From Symbiodinium microadriaticum (taxonomy: Eukaryota > Sar > Dinophyceae > Suessiales > Symbiodiniaceae), in NCBI GenBank assembly GCA_001939145.1, contig LSRX01000361.1:558228-622227 (forward strand): a DNA stretch of 64,000 nt, in the 5' to 3' direction. Shown here piece after piece: positions 12,001 to 22,139 of the stretch. Numbering within the stretch: the stretch's first letter is position 1; each line of letters opens with the position of its first letter. The position numbers were made by a program, and so were the translations under genes. The notes under the pieces are model-generated. The model was not told the origin of the DNA, did not search any database, and saw nothing but the letters and a program-made list of their open reading frames with translations.

Positions 12001-15000
12001 CTTACTGCAAGTCCTTTGTGGCTAAACAACTGGTTATAGTACCCCAACAAAGTACATGGCTAGTATTGGACCTACATTCATTTGTCAATACCAAAACCCT
12101 CAATTCAAGACCCACCGTGAACGCTGCTGCTAACCCTATACTCAAACCCTGAAACCCTGATCTCTAAACTTTCCTAAACCTTCTGTCCGGGCCACAACCT
12201 CCGCTGCATCATGGCCTCGAGGACGCCCTCTGCAGCGGCGAGATCGCCCTGACGTGCCCAGGCATCCTTGGGAATCGGGTTTTCTTAGGGCCGTATCTCG
12301 GGTTTCACAGCTTTTGGACTGCTTATTGGCCGTGTGTGGTTCCTACAATGCCCGGCAAAACCCAGCGCAAACTACCAAGCAATGACTTGTCAAGGACATT
12401 GCAATGTCTCAGATGTCATCCAAGCTTCCAACAGGCTTCCATAGCTTACCTCCGTGGCGCTGATAGGGCCTGGGTTGTTTCCACTGCGTCACGGAGAGTG
12501 AGTATCCAGTCGCTCAAAGAGTGTGAGGTGCAAGGTAGATGCTGCTGGAGCCAGCAAAACACCCAGAAATCTGAAGTAGGGCCTTCATGGAAGCGTCAAG
12601 CTGGGGAACATATCAAGGAGAAACTCTCAAGTTCCTTCAACACAGTCCAAGCCACTGTCCTGCAAGCTTTGCATCCAGAATTCCTTAGCTTCAGTGATTC
12701 AGAGAGGGCTTGTGGAAATACCCAGCAATAGCCTGCTGGCATCTCCTGGCCCAATATCTTGATATGAAGGAACATGCCGCGCGTTCCTGCTTCCAACTCT
12801 TCCGCTTCGTTCTGGCTTTGCTCATGCCTATGAGGTCGGATTACAAACACAACGTCGCCGCCGGGCTCTACATGATCAATGATTTGCGTAGGAACGGGCT
12901 GCATGCACCCTGCATTTGGAATATTCGATTAAATCGAACTTGGACGTAATTCGCCAAATCGGAAAGTAGCAGCAGTATCAGCAGCTTCAGCAGTAGCGGT
13001 AGCGGCAGTACTGGTCGTCGTCATCGCGCCACCACCATCACCACGATGACGACAGCTGCAACTACAACCACAACGACCATGACGATGCCGCAACTGTCCG
13101 TGATGCCACAACCAGCTCTACGAGTAGTGCGAGTATCAATAGCCTGTTCTGCAACATCATGACGTAAAGATCGTTCAGGTGACAAACATTCTGCCGAGCC
13201 ACGGCATGCTCAGCGTCTGAGGCTTTAGCGCAGGCATTGAGAATGCCTCAATGGGGAGTCAGGAATTCTCGTTTCCAAGGGGTGCAGTGCAGCGTGAACA
13301 AGCACTATTTGCGCGTTGCCAAAAAAGGTTGTTTCTGTTTTGGTTGGCAACGGTGCTTTCTGGTAACATGCTGTCCGCAAAGCTGACGTGTTGCACATGA
13401 CACAACCCGGGCCTGCTGTAACCAAGAGCCGGCATACGCTGTCACTATAACTCCAAGACTGCAAGATCCGCTCGAAGTACACATCCCCAGGACGTACATT
13501 CAAACAATCAATGTAGCTCTGGCTCTCTCTCTCGCTCTCTCTCTCTCTCTCCCTCTCTCTCTCTCTGTCTCTCTCTGTCTCTTCTTCCATAGGGCATGGG
13601 GGACGGTTAAGATGGCCCGGCCACATGGGTCGTCCATTTTCTTTTCTCTCTGTCTCTCTCTCTCGTTTTCTCCGAAGGGGGGGCTTGTCAGGCCTTCCGG
13701 GCATCAAGCCCGCCCCCGTTCTGCGGACTATCTCTTTCTTTTGTGGCCACAATCTCTCCCTCTCTCGCTCCTTCTCCATGCCATGGGTAATGTGCGACCA
13801 CCAGGGTCCCCCTTCGTGTGGAACTTCTTGGGGACGTGAAATCTTGGTCAGGCTGCAACTTATCACATATGCAAAGATCTCTGTCTCTTTCTGCTTTTTT
13901 GATAGGATACATTCTGATATGTCCGAATGGCAGTTGTAGCTGACAACATCCGGTTGAAGAGCCGCGTGCCTCAATCGCTCCTGGGCCCAAACGAAGGCGT
14001 TCTTTCGATAAAGGCTTGGGGTTCAGGGTCCAGGTGCGTGCGGCTTCTGGCGTAGCACCTGCAGACTTAAAGCGCATATTTGGCTTCAGATCTGGAAAGG
14101 GGACCAGACTTAAAGCATGTTTGGCTTTTGAACAAAAAAGGGGATGCAGGAGAACATAGCACTGGGCTGTAGGGCTTAAGGCTTTGATGTGTCGGTTTAG
14201 GGCTGGGGATTTTGGGTTGAAGCTCGGGGTTGTGGTTCTTGAGCTTAACATATCGTTTCGGGTTTGACAACAATTCCGTAAAACCCTTATACCTAAAAGC
14301 CGGGACTGGAACCTGAACACCCTCAACCCTTAAACACCAAAGCCTGAAACCTCTTGACTCAACCGACCCAGCCTTGATTGCACGTGGGCTCTGAGGTCCG
14401 TGCCATACCCAGCCCTACAGCATAAGCCGCCGAGCGCTGAGCCTGAAACCCCGGTATGCCCTGGTGACTAAACACTATGAAGACCTACCCCCAAAAAGCT
14501 CGGTAGCCTGAATTTGGTTGACTAAGTCCACGCGACGGAAGGGGCGATATGCTTCGCAAAACAAACAGCCTGCATTGTGACGCCCACGATGACCTACAAA
14601 CCCCTGAACCCCAAGCCTGTGAGCCTGAAGCCCTCTTGACTGAACCCTCTTCAATAATTCCCGGAACCCTCGAAGCCAAAGCCTGAAACCCTTGTGTCTA
14701 GACCCTCTTTTTCACAAGGGACTCGACTGCTGCCCTTACTGCCCAGCTTGACCCACAAGACAGTACTCATGTCTAGACCCTCTAAACCCTAAATCTTTTA
14801 AGGCTTGGGACAGAACACCTCTGCACCGAGCTTCGAACAGCTGTGTGGCTCCTGCCACCTCCCCTTGCCGAGCCTGCGTGTTCATGGCCTGGAGCTGGTC
14901 TTCTGAAGATTTAAACTATGGATGGGTGCTCTCAGTACGGAGAAGAAGGTTGGTTTCGTCTGGCCCTCTTGGGGCCTGTCATGCGAAGAATAAGGTTTTA

Positions 15001-16430
15001 CGAGGCTTTGTAAGGTTCTATATGTTTCCATACAGCCGATCCAGAAATTGGAATAGGGGTAGGGGGTATGAAAGTAACTTAGTGCAAGGCTATATGGAAT
15101 TATTCTTGCTAGCTGCTCCGAAACATCTGTTACGGCTTTACACCAAACCCTGAATTGGTAGCTTCAGCTGGGCAGGAATTCAGGCTGGCCTGATGGTTGG
15201 GTTTGGATTTGGGGCTTAGGGTTGCTCGGGTTCAAGCATATTATGGAGGTTTAGTACTTGTAAGCGGCGTGTGTCTAAGCCAGAGCTAGAACATGCCGTA
15301 TAGCTTTTAAGCTAGAGTTGACAAGTGCTGATAATAAGACTCTGGAAGAATGAATGCGCTAGTATTTTTAAAGTGGGGTGCATTGATCCGCGGTTACGGT
15401 TAGCAGTTCCTCGCTTCTTGCCAATATCCCCGCAGGCCATGGACATCTCAAGTTACAAAGTCGCTGCCGATGCCGAAGATCGGGAGCCATCCGTATGCAA
15501 ACACGATCAAGCCACCAGTTCAAATTCCGGAGCTTCTGCCATGAACCTTGCACGGTAAGTTCGCCAGCCCTCCATCCATAAGCTAGAAGGTCCTCTCCTC
15601 GCTACTGGACAACTGAAGCGAAAGTGTTGCATGATCCATGGATCCTTATAAACCCCAAATGCTGCAAGACCGGGCTGCGATGTTGTAGCTGACGGTATCG
15701 AGCTGCAAACCCTCCTCCGCAGAGCACTCCGAAGAGAAGGGGAAACAGGGTCACAACAGAATTTCGATTCAACCAACCCCTAAAACCCCCCAAAAAGGCA
15801 AGCCCCGTCATCGCTCCCTTCTGAACCCCAATTGCTAAAACCCTACCAGCACCAAACCTCTTCATTCCTGAAACCCTCTAAATGCACGCTTCCTCCGGTT
15901 CTCTTCAACCCCGTAGCTTTCACCATCATCCCTCGGATCTCTGCCTATATTGGACCCTCAGTCTTAATGCATCTTAGGGTCTTGGGGTTTTAGACCAGAA
16001 CTCCATAAACCTCAGCGTATATGTGCAGCGCACGCGTTGATTGTGGCTGAATGGGCTTGATCATTTTCATTGTTAGAATTTCTGCACAGGGGTATTTTTG
16101 CATTTGTCATCCTAGCATTGCGGTCGCGGGACTATGCAATCCGGCACTGATTTTGTAGTTTCTGTTCCATGCTTTGGTACGGGTGCGGCTTTACAAAGCA
16201 GGACAAGCGAAGTGCCGCAAAAACGAGCCTTAATAATCAGGACCACCAGAGGATTTGGATTTGGTGTGGGGGATACGAGTACTACAACATGTATCTATCA
16301 GCATGTTGACATATTGAGGTCTATACATTATGTGGCTTCCATGCCGCAGTCGCAGCAGCTTAGCAGCCATAATGGCTCAAGGCTGAAGATTCGGATATGG
16401 AAGTTCGGGTCGCTTTGACTGTCTCTGTCT

Positions 16431-16462
<32 letters not shown>

Positions 16463-16928
16463 TGTGCCTGCTTGCTAGGGGCTTGGGGACTAGGTCCCCT
16501 GGTCCGGAGCCCTACCCCTCAAGGTCCACGCAGGTACGTCTGCGCTAACCCGGCTTTTGCCTGAAGGTCAAAGTCATGCGGACCATCAAACTTGCACCAT
16601 GGAAGGTCTTAGTGACATTAAAGATGCCGGATTCCGGATTTCAGTCAGCAAAAGACCCAGAATTCGATGGGTATTTGCCACTCAGCTGTTGGAGATCCAA
16701 TGTCTCCTATGATCAGCCATTTTGAAGCTCTGGGCACGAGAAAAATCTCAGGATTTAAGGTTGCAGTTGCTAAGCGCAATGTCCTCCTCAAGTTCAGCAA
16801 GCAAATCATCGACGCGACCTGTCCAGTGTCTGTGGAAAGCCGAGCACGTTTCGTGGTTTTCAGCCGGCAAGGGACCTCCTCGCTTGGCAACAGCTCCCAG
16901 AACGGCGTTCACAACATTCGGGGGCAAC
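37..16928 (-). CDS. Multi-exon pentatricopeptide-repeat (PPR) protein gene, partial, runs off left edge
   Basis: PPR proteins are helical-repeat RNA-binding proteins, mostly acting in organelle RNA processing. Small exons on the minus strand carry PPR signatures in order: NAVLGAVAKRG (16.9 kb), LQPDVVSYN (13.9 kb), ILNACAKASDAEHA (13.2 kb), IQPDAACYGAVMKA (4.7 kb), VINACSQAGELKKAEKWLES (0.6 kb), NLRPDLMSFNG (0.4 kb) and VINACARCG (0.05 kb). Where neighbouring exons can be joined the phases agree, and the 627-to-374 join gives exactly 35 residues between the first V of VINAC and the next. Some exons, expected to be as short as about 26 nt, were not found, so this could be one very long gene or two tandem PPR genes. 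Neither the start nor the stop codon is visible. The PPR assignment is firm; the single-gene reading is inference. Confidence 0.7.
374..416 (-). CDS. PPR exon, second helix (TDMNLRPDLMSFNG)
   Basis: The acceptor is AG at 418-417 followed by G, and the donor is GT at 373-372. The frame gives TDMNLRPDLMSFNG, the end of a PPR repeat (consensus G-x-x-P-D-V-V-S-Y-N). It joins in phase to the exon at 564-627 (2 nt plus 1 nt) and to the exon at 37-62 (phase 0). Confidence 0.65.
564..627 (-). CDS. PPR exon, VINACSQAGELKKAEKWLES
   Basis: A textbook PPR first helix and turn, with the AEKW signature. The acceptor AG is at 629-628. The donor is taken as GT at 563-562 because this gives exactly 35 residues to the next repeat; a GT at 567-566 is an alternative. 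The exon starts with 2 nt of a codon, so the exon before it must end in phase 1. Confidence 0.7.
842..3157. other. Non-coding stretch inside the PPR locus, no gene seen
   Basis: Short frames only, with scattered TTTAGGG and CCCTAAA strings. It holds a possible decayed U6- or element-like fragment near 2915-2950. A PPR exon missing between 4.7 and 0.6 kb may be hidden here. Confidence 0.5.
3158..3210 (-). CDS. Candidate exon, DQIVEFLQTLAPNVVRF
   Basis: AG at 3212-3211 followed by G, then 17 codons, then a GC donor at 3157-3156. The segment LAPNVVRF resembles the end of a PPR repeat, but the spacing to the expected W/M positions is off by one residue and the phase does not join directly to the exons on either side. 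The coding character looks good; membership in the PPR gene is uncertain. Confidence 0.4.
3673..3692 (-). repeat. Dispersed one-directional element, short copy
   Basis: The plus strand reads TTTCGGCGCTCACACTCGGA, the core of the element described at 60270-60340. It is intronic in the PPR locus. Confidence 0.6.
4691..4741 (-). CDS. PPR exon, FKIQPDAACYGAVMKA
   Basis: AG at 4743-4742 followed by G, then 16 codons and a GC donor at 4690-4689. IQPDAACYGAVMKA matches the end of one PPR repeat and the start of the next. A (TA)n and (GA)n microsatellite begins about 50 nt upstream of it. Confidence 0.6.
4794..4875. repeat. (TA)n followed by (GA)n microsatellite
   Basis: Alternating TATA at 4794-4818, then GAGA/CAGA at about 4820-4875. 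It produces low-complexity open frames on the minus strand that are not genes. Confidence 0.9.
4887..4923 (-). repeat. Dispersed one-directional element copy
   Basis: The plus strand has AGGGTTTCGGCGCTCACACT followed by CGGAC and a diverged GGTGAGGC end. It lies about 145 nt upstream of the PPR exon at 4691-4741, in the same orientation as the gene. Confidence 0.65.
4924..8220. other. Long non-coding stretch, no gene seen
   Basis: Frames here are short and show no recognisable motif. The stretch lies within the PPR locus, between the 4.7 kb and 12.8 kb exons, so it is probably intronic. Confidence 0.4.
8229..8427. repeat. (TG)n / (TTTGTG)n microsatellite
   Basis: About 200 bp of TGTG and TTTGTG units. 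Long open frames on both strands (up to 178 residues of C/V/F or T/H/N) come from this repeat and are not genes. Confidence 0.95.
9517..9549. repeat. (CT)n microsatellite
   Basis: CTCTCT tract interrupted by CCCC. Confidence 0.9.
9821..9871. repeat. Unit repeat copy 1 in the telomere-like block
   Basis: Begins TAAGAGTTAAGGGTTTTTTT and continues with CCCACCCGCTTCGCTGACTA. It is the most diverged of three copies. Confidence 0.7.
10021..10073. repeat. Unit repeat copy 2 in the telomere-like block
   Basis: Begins TAAGAGTCAAGGGTTTTTTC and continues with CCTCCCACTTAGCAAGGACG. The shared ACTTAGCAA(G/A)GACGAGCC part ties it closely to copy 3. Confidence 0.75.
10163..10190 (-). repeat. Dispersed one-directional element, partial copy
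   Basis: The plus strand reads TTTCAGCACTCACTCTCGGA within the telomere-like block. Confidence 0.55.
10410..10454. repeat. Unit repeat copy 3 in the telomere-like block
   Basis: Begins TAAGAGTTAAGGGTTTTTTT and continues with CCCTCCCACTTAGCAAAGAC. It ends where TTTAGGG units resume. Confidence 0.75.
10481..12844. other. Non-coding stretch with CCA-rich trinucleotides
   Basis: Contains a (CCA/CCG)n run at about 11815-11850 and GTAGG units at 11890-11915. No recognisable exon was seen. Confidence 0.4.
12845..12898 (-). CDS. Candidate PPR exon, IIDHVEPGGDVVF
   Basis: AG at 12900-12899, 18 codons, then GTAA at 12844-12841. The phase is 0 at both ends, which fits the phase-0 end of the exon at 13203-13246. 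Placed after that exon, DVV falls exactly at PPR positions 29-31, although the usual P28 is a G. The acceptor is not followed by G, unlike the firm exons. Confidence 0.4.
13203..13246 (-). CDS. PPR exon, ILNACAKASDAEHA
   Basis: AG at 13248-13247 followed by G, then a PPR first helix ILNACAKASDAEHA and a GT donor at 13202-13201 (GTGGCTCGG, the same donor string as the exon at 564-627). Its leading GC joins the trailing T of the exon at 13932-13980 to give SYNC-ILNAC, in correct PPR register. Confidence 0.7.
13515..13590. repeat. (CT)n microsatellite
   Basis: Interrupted CTCTCT and CTGTCT tract, with a further short one at 13650-13670. It inflates a 249-residue frame on the minus strand (13225-13974) that is not one protein. 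Confidence 0.9.
13932..13980 (-). CDS. PPR exon, ERLRHAALQPDVVSYN
   Basis: AG at 13982-13981 followed by G, 16 codons plus one base, and a GC donor at 13931-13930. LQPDVVSYN is a near-consensus PPR second-helix end. It joins the exon at 13203-13246 across a 685 bp GC-AG intron. Confidence 0.7.
15436..15554 (+). CDS. Candidate plus-strand exon with GTAAGT donor
   Basis: GCAG precedes G at 15436. An ATG follows at 15439, then 38 further codons (MDISSYKVAADAEDREPS and onward, acidic and Ser-rich) to a perfect GTAAGT at 15555-15560. The opposite strand has a shorter alternative (AG then FMAEAPEFELV). It is against the general direction of the region, so confidence is low. No family was recognised. 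Confidence 0.3.
16027..16046 (-). CDS. Possible PPR micro-exon, TINACA
   Basis: AG at 16048-16047, then TINACA, then a GC donor at 16026-16025. The motif matches a PPR helix start, but the exon is only 20 nt and the acceptor is not followed by G. Confidence 0.25.
16430..16463. repeat. (CT)n microsatellite
   Basis: A CTCTCT tract of about 30 bp. Confidence 0.9.
16771..16818 (-). CDS. PPR-like exon, RVDDLLAELEEDIALS
   Basis: AG at 16820-16819 followed by G. Two leading bases complete the codon left open by the exon at 16876-16928, giving AKRGG-RVDDLLAELEEDI, which fits the middle of a PPR repeat. The intron between them would be only 57 nt. The 3' end is uncertain (GC at 16770-16769 or 16777-16776). 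Confidence 0.45.
16876..16928 (-). CDS. PPR-like exon, LPPNVVNAVLGAVAKRG
   Basis: AG at 16930-16929 followed by G, 17 codons, then GT at 16875-16874. NAVLGAVAKRG is a PPR first-helix pattern. The preceding PNVV lacks the usual two residues before N. Confidence 0.5.
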
Positions 16929-17325
16929 CTGGCCATGATGTTGGGTTTACAAGGTCTAAGGATTACAAGTAGCAGGCTATGTGTACATTCGGTTGAGCGC
17001 CACTTGGGCACTGGCATGCTGGCCACATATGGGAAACGCAACTTTCCGAGATGCCATTCGGGCGGGGGTATTCAAAAGATCTAGAGTCTTAGAAAGGCAT
17101 GTCACACGCACATGTACACATGTACTTACTGCAAACCGTGCGTGTGCGTGTAGCTTTTGCTCACATGTGAGAGTCTGAGCGTGTGAATACATCTGTCACT
17201 TTGCGCGCTTCTTCTGGGGTTGAATGGCTTGAGAAAGGGTTCTGTCAGGTCTTCATGAAGGTTCTGGAATCGATCCCACTCATTTCCCCAGTGCTCGTGC
17301 TCCTTTGCAGCCCTGCTGCGCCAAC

Positions 17326-17379
17326 CTGTCTCGCGATGACCGAAGCAGCGATAAGCTCTGCGAAGACTTCTGCGCCTTC
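17326..17379 (-). CDS. Candidate exon, EGAEVFAELIAASVIARQ
   Basis: AG at 17381-17380 followed by G, 18 codons in phase 0, then CAG|GT at 17325-17324. It encodes an amphipathic Ala-rich helix and may be an upstream exon of the PPR gene. No family was recognised. Confidence 0.45.
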
Positions 17380-17582
17380 CTAGGAGCAAGATCTGATGAA
17401 TCTGCGCCCTAGGCATTCATGAGATAGATAGACAAAGACCTGCAGGCAAGCCGAGGGAGAAATCATGTGAAGAGTCTTGCGAGATGCATGCTCGAATGCA
17501 GGTGAACATAATGCTCTCAGGCGGCCAAATCGGCGGTCGGCCCTGTGACTGTTGTCATAACCGGGTCCAAGATGCAAAGCCA

Positions 17583-17665
17583 AAGGGGCCGTATAAGGCT
17601 TTAAAGGGGCCTAACAAGGCTTTATTAAAAGGGGCCTTATATGGCTTTAAGGGGGCTTTATATGG
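17583..17665. repeat. Short tandem repeat of GGGGCCTTATATGGCTTTAA-like units
   Basis: Four imperfect units of about 20 bp, each with GGGGC(C/T)-TATA-GGC(T)TTA. Confidence 0.75.
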
Positions 17666-17689
17666 CATTAGGGTTGAGTTTCAGGTTTA

Positions 17690-20600
17690 GGGTTGTGAAC
17701 CGGACGGGTAAATTCAGATCAGGCGCGCGAGGGCAATGATCTCCTCGCAACAAGGGTTCCCGTGCATATGCAGGGAGCAGGCTGATAGGCAAGCTTTTCA
17801 GGGTGAAACTTAAACTTTATATCGCTGTAAATCACGGAGTGGACCCAGACTTGCAATCTCATGATTTCTGGCATGGCTCATGACAGAAGTGCTATCAGAG
17901 TCAGCCGAAAGCACCTTACAAGGTCAGTGCAGTTGGCCAAAGTAGTTGATTCTTATGCGGCGGCTGGGCCTGCAAAACGAGTCAATGACGCAACCTCGCT
18001 TTGGGCTCCATTTTGGAGTCTTCTAGGAAAGGTTCTGGGTGTCTTCCATCGATCCAAACAGCAGCTACGGCTAAGGCTTGTTCTTCAGACTTGTGCCTGG
18101 TCCCATGGTCCTATATATACACTATACACTATGGCCCTATGGAGCACTCGTCTGGGGTACCGACTGCCGACAAGCTGTCATGTGCTGCAGCTCGTACCTG
18201 CTGTGCAGCTGCGCAGAACTTCAAGCCGAACTCTTTAATGCCTCATTCACCGACCAAACACTACAAACCCTGCACCTGAAGCCTGAAACACTAAACCATA
18301 CAACTCGAACTGCAGCAGGATCTGATTCCGACTTTCGCACCAAGGACTTCGTAGCTACGAAGCAGACATGTCGCGCTAAGCCGTCGGACAGGTCGGCTGG
18401 GGTTACTCGGCTACTGTAGAGAATCAAAAGAGAAGCTTCAAGCTGCTCTCAGTTGCAGGGAGAGTGCCGGAGTTCAAGGATCAAGCCGGAGAGGGTACAG
18501 TAGGTTCTATGAGCCATCCTCGGATCTTGAGCTGCTCCGGCTGAGAGCATTGAGGGCTTCAAACTGACTGTGCTTTCATGATGGTGTCCAGCAAAACTGT
18601 TAGAATAGCGAAAATACGACGGCGGTTGAAGATTTATGAACGGGGTTCAATGTGCCCGCGTAACCTCAGGCTCCTAGATCCCTAAGCCCAAACCCTCCCC
18701 CGACTTCCTGGCCTTCACGGGCGGCCAGGCTCGTCCTCCTTTCAGATGCCACCTTTCAGGGAACAGATGCTGAAGTTCCGTGAAGCCTATATAAAAGAGC
18801 CGCTGGCAGTGCCTCGTCTGGTCGGTTTCGGGTTGCTTCGGTTATGCATCCGAATAGGGATTCCGCCGCTCATCTTACCTCACCTTACCAGATACTATCA
18901 TATCTTAACCCACACATACCGGCACAACAACAATAAAAAACATCGCCCATTGGCAATGATCGGGCAAATAACTATTTTAAGAGAAACCACACAATGCGTT
19001 TTATAACGGCCCTCCAAAAGGGCCCTCTAATTGGTAAGAAACCCGCAGTTGAGTCGGGTAGGCCTGGCTGCCATCTCTGTTCACTGCAGCTTGGAACGCC
19101 AAATAGCTAGTTCAACCTTGCTCCCACGCACCCCTCATCCGGAGAAAGAAAAAGCTAAAAAAGAGTTCAACCTGCAGACTGACTTAGCATTGCGCAGGTA
19201 GCGTGGGCAAGCTCCAACCTGCTGCCCGCATACTGAAGCCAAAGGCTGGTGCATCTTCTTGATCACGGTCCCTCTTCGGTGTCTTGAAAGTACCGTTCTG
19301 AGAACCAAACTCCCAAACCCCCTGCCTCAAAACAGTTGCACAAAAACAAACACAAACACAAAAACAAACACAAACAAAGAAACATTCACACACACACACA
19401 CATATACATGCACGCACACACACAGCCACCAAATACAGGATATCGGCTCGGCCGGCCTCCGCCAGCGCCGGCGTGGCTCTAAACCGCAGAGGCGCAATGT
19501 CAGGCATGGGCAGCAACCTGCAAAACACAGCGCCGGGGATTCAGGGGGTGTGAGGGCTATAGGGGAGGGGGATATACAAGTATAGTCAGTAGAGATGTAT
19601 GGGGACTCGGAAATGCACTCATGTTGTCGGCCATGGCGGCAGTGCAGCACTGCCCATGCTATGGCCCTCGAGCACTGGCAATAATCCAAGGAAGAAGAAA
19701 TAATACTACTGCAAAGTTCATGTAGGGCTTAAGTGGCTTATAAGCAATATAGCAATAGTCGGAAGCAACGTGAAAGGTTTGTGTGACAGTACTTTGCTCT
19801 TCATGGCGTTGGCGTGAGAAGTTTCTGGTTCTTTGACGGGGCCTGAATTGAAAGGTGGGCTCAGAACGAAGCTAGGTTCATGCTAGGTTTGCTTCAGGTA
19901 GATTTGAATTCCCCGCTACAGAATCTTCAATAATCAACGCTGGTCCTCAGCCTTTCGAATCGGTCTGAAGAGGAAGTCGTGGCGAGGAAACAGACGGGCG
20001 CAACGACTACCTCAATGCTCACAAAAAGAGCCCAAATCCTTACAGCAGTGGTTGCAATATGTTGCAATCATAGCGGGAAATGCACGAAACAAGCATGTCG
20101 ACAGCGTTAGTGGGATCCTTGAAAGCTCAGGCACGGCGACAATTTTGTACTATTACTATTCTTCTTATATTCTCATTGTTATATTTTTTCTATGTTTATT
20201 ATTACTCCTATTACTCTGTCTATCATCATTAGTACTACTAACGAAACCCCTCTCTGACCCAGCTCAGTCCCGGCCTGCCACGCCGTAAGCCGCCCAAGTA
20301 CGGGTGGCTCGCGACGGCGGCTTCTGGAGCTTTATCGGTAGGCCAATGTTGGGTATACAGGTTTTTGTTTGCACGACCCTTTTCTGTCTGCCATATATGT
20401 AAACAAACAGGTTTAGAAATGAGGGTGGGCAAGAAGGGTCACGGCAGAAACTGGTGATTGGGTATAAGCTCTTTCGGCAAGACCTTCTTTCACCAACACC
20501 AACACCATGAAGCGATGAGCCTCACCATCACACCTCAAGCCCGCCAAAACTGAGCAATCCCTAAGGCCCTGGGCCAAGCCAGAGTGTCCCAGTCCAAAAC

Positions 20601-20694
20601 CACTCAGTCCGAGAATCGCGAATCCGGGGCTGGCTTTGGGTGGCCTCGTCCTGAAGTGGTTGGGAGCCTGAGTCGCGGGGCTCTGCCGTACTAC
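17690..20694. other. Non-coding stretch, no gene seen
   Basis: Contains CAAACA/CACA simple repeats at 19336-19430 and an AT-rich TATTACTAT tract at 20145-20235. Open frames are present but none has a recognisable motif. Confidence 0.4.
19336..19430. repeat. (CAAACA)n / (CA)n microsatellite
   Basis: ACAAACACAAACAC-type units followed by CACACA. Confidence 0.9.
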
Positions 20695-20780
20695 CGCATC
20701 TGGGCTTTGGCGCTGGCAATTTTAAGGAGGGGCTCAACACAGGGCCGGAAGTCCAGCGCAAAGGAAGCAGTGAAGGTCTC
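20695..20780 (-). CDS. Candidate exon, unrecognised (LDFRPCVEPLLKIASAKAQM)
   Basis: AG at 20782-20781 followed by G, 28 codons plus 2 nt, then GTAGTA at 20694. The protein starts ETFTASFA and ends in an amphipathic helix. It lies downstream of the kinase exons on the same strand and could belong to that gene's C-terminal part or to the next gene. Confidence 0.5.
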
Positions 20781-22099
20781 CTCCCTAGACACAAAAAACT
20801 ACTCTTGAAGTTGCATCCATGGAGGTTTCGATGTTCCGGATTTGATCTTAGGCTTTAGCTTCCTTTAGTAAGGGATCTACTAACTATAGGAACTATAGAG
20901 ATTCCGATATTTCGGGTTTAAGCCTAGGGTTTAGGGTTTCGAGGTCTTCCGTCAAGCAGGCCAGACAAGAAGAAGCTTACCCTGAGCGCTTAAGGCGTTT
21001 AAGACTAAGGATAACTCAGAATCCGGAAAAAAACGACTTGTACACATGTACAGCTTGATGAGCTGCCGGTCTACCTGGCTATGTACATGTGTGCCTGCAT
21101 TCTTGGGACTGACTCCCACTGACTCCTATGTGCAAAAGCTTCAGCCAGTTAGGACTGTCTAGCTGAGACTCTGCACAGGTACAAGTGCTGGACTTCCCTG
21201 TTACCAATCACTCATGTCATGTCCCAACGGGCTGGTCCCTTCCCTGGGCTCAAAATGTGGATAGATGCATACTGTCGCACTTGATCATGGCAGCATGTTT
21301 CATGAAGCTTAATGAACCTGCTGACACGACCCTCCACCGGCTGGCATCCATGAAACCAGCTAAATCCCTTCGCTCAGGAACGGTAGGTCGAGGCTGGCCT
21401 TCCGGGAAGCACATGTCGCCCTTATCCTGTTCAGCCTGAACCCAACACTCCAAATCAAAACTGTGTTGCACATCCCTATCAGGCCCTATCGTTTACTCAA
21501 ATCACCAACCCCCCCTCGTCCAAAATCAACATCTTACCGAGTCGCCATGTCTCAAAACCCACGGCACGCTGGCAGGAAGTAGCCGGGCCATGTTAGGCTG
21601 TCTCTTACAAGGGCAGAAATCCAACCAGAACCCGGCCCAAATGTGGGCATAAGATTCTTCCAAGAACACCAAGCTGCCGAAAGAAGGCTGCGGAAATGGT
21701 AAACGAATCACTGAATCGCACAACGCAGAAAAACACACAACATGAGGCAGTCTGAAATATAGGGCATCCAGGATCATCCAGGCACCTGTGTCTGAGACGT
21801 AGTTGAAGGCCGAGGCACATTCTGCGTCATGGTAGGGGCAGAATGGTGCTTTGAGGTAGAATGTAAGAGCATGAGAACCTGCCTAAAGATGCCTAAAGAG
21901 ACCCCGGATAATTTCCCCAGAAGCTCACAGGCTATACAGGGATTTGACACAATGCCATCGCGGCTGTGAGCTCATGGGTAGAACAGATTCCTCTTTCCCC
22001 ACGATCCACCCTACAACCCCCAACTTAAAGCATCAAGGCCCAAGGCCAATCAGCCCGAAACTTCGGCTCCGAACTGTGCAAAACAGAACCCGGAAGGGC
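20781..22099. other. Stretch downstream of the kinase GTPGY exon
   Basis: The kinase C-lobe exons (APE helix, subdomains IX-XI) should follow here on the minus strand but were not found by eye. Inverted copies of TGTACATGTG lie at about 21040-21090. Confidence 0.4.
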
Positions 22100-22139
22100 A
22101 CCCCGGTGTCCCCGCAATCTGCTCCACGGCGAGCTTGTC
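22100..22139 (-). CDS. Kinase exon: DKLAVEQIAGTPG(Y)
   Basis: AG at 22141-22140 followed by G, phase 0. It ends after the first base of the Tyr codon at a GC donor (22099-22098). GTPGY is the P+1 loop entry typical of TKL/RLK kinases. Confidence 0.75.

Noticed and set aside
13225-13974. 249-residue minus-strand frame as a single gene
   Set aside because: It runs through a (CT)n microsatellite; only the two PPR exons at its ends are supported, and they join across a GC-AG intron.
18001-18420. Overlapping plus-strand frames of 92-125 residues
   Set aside because: No motif, no consistent splice sites and three frames open together, typical of chance in this composition.
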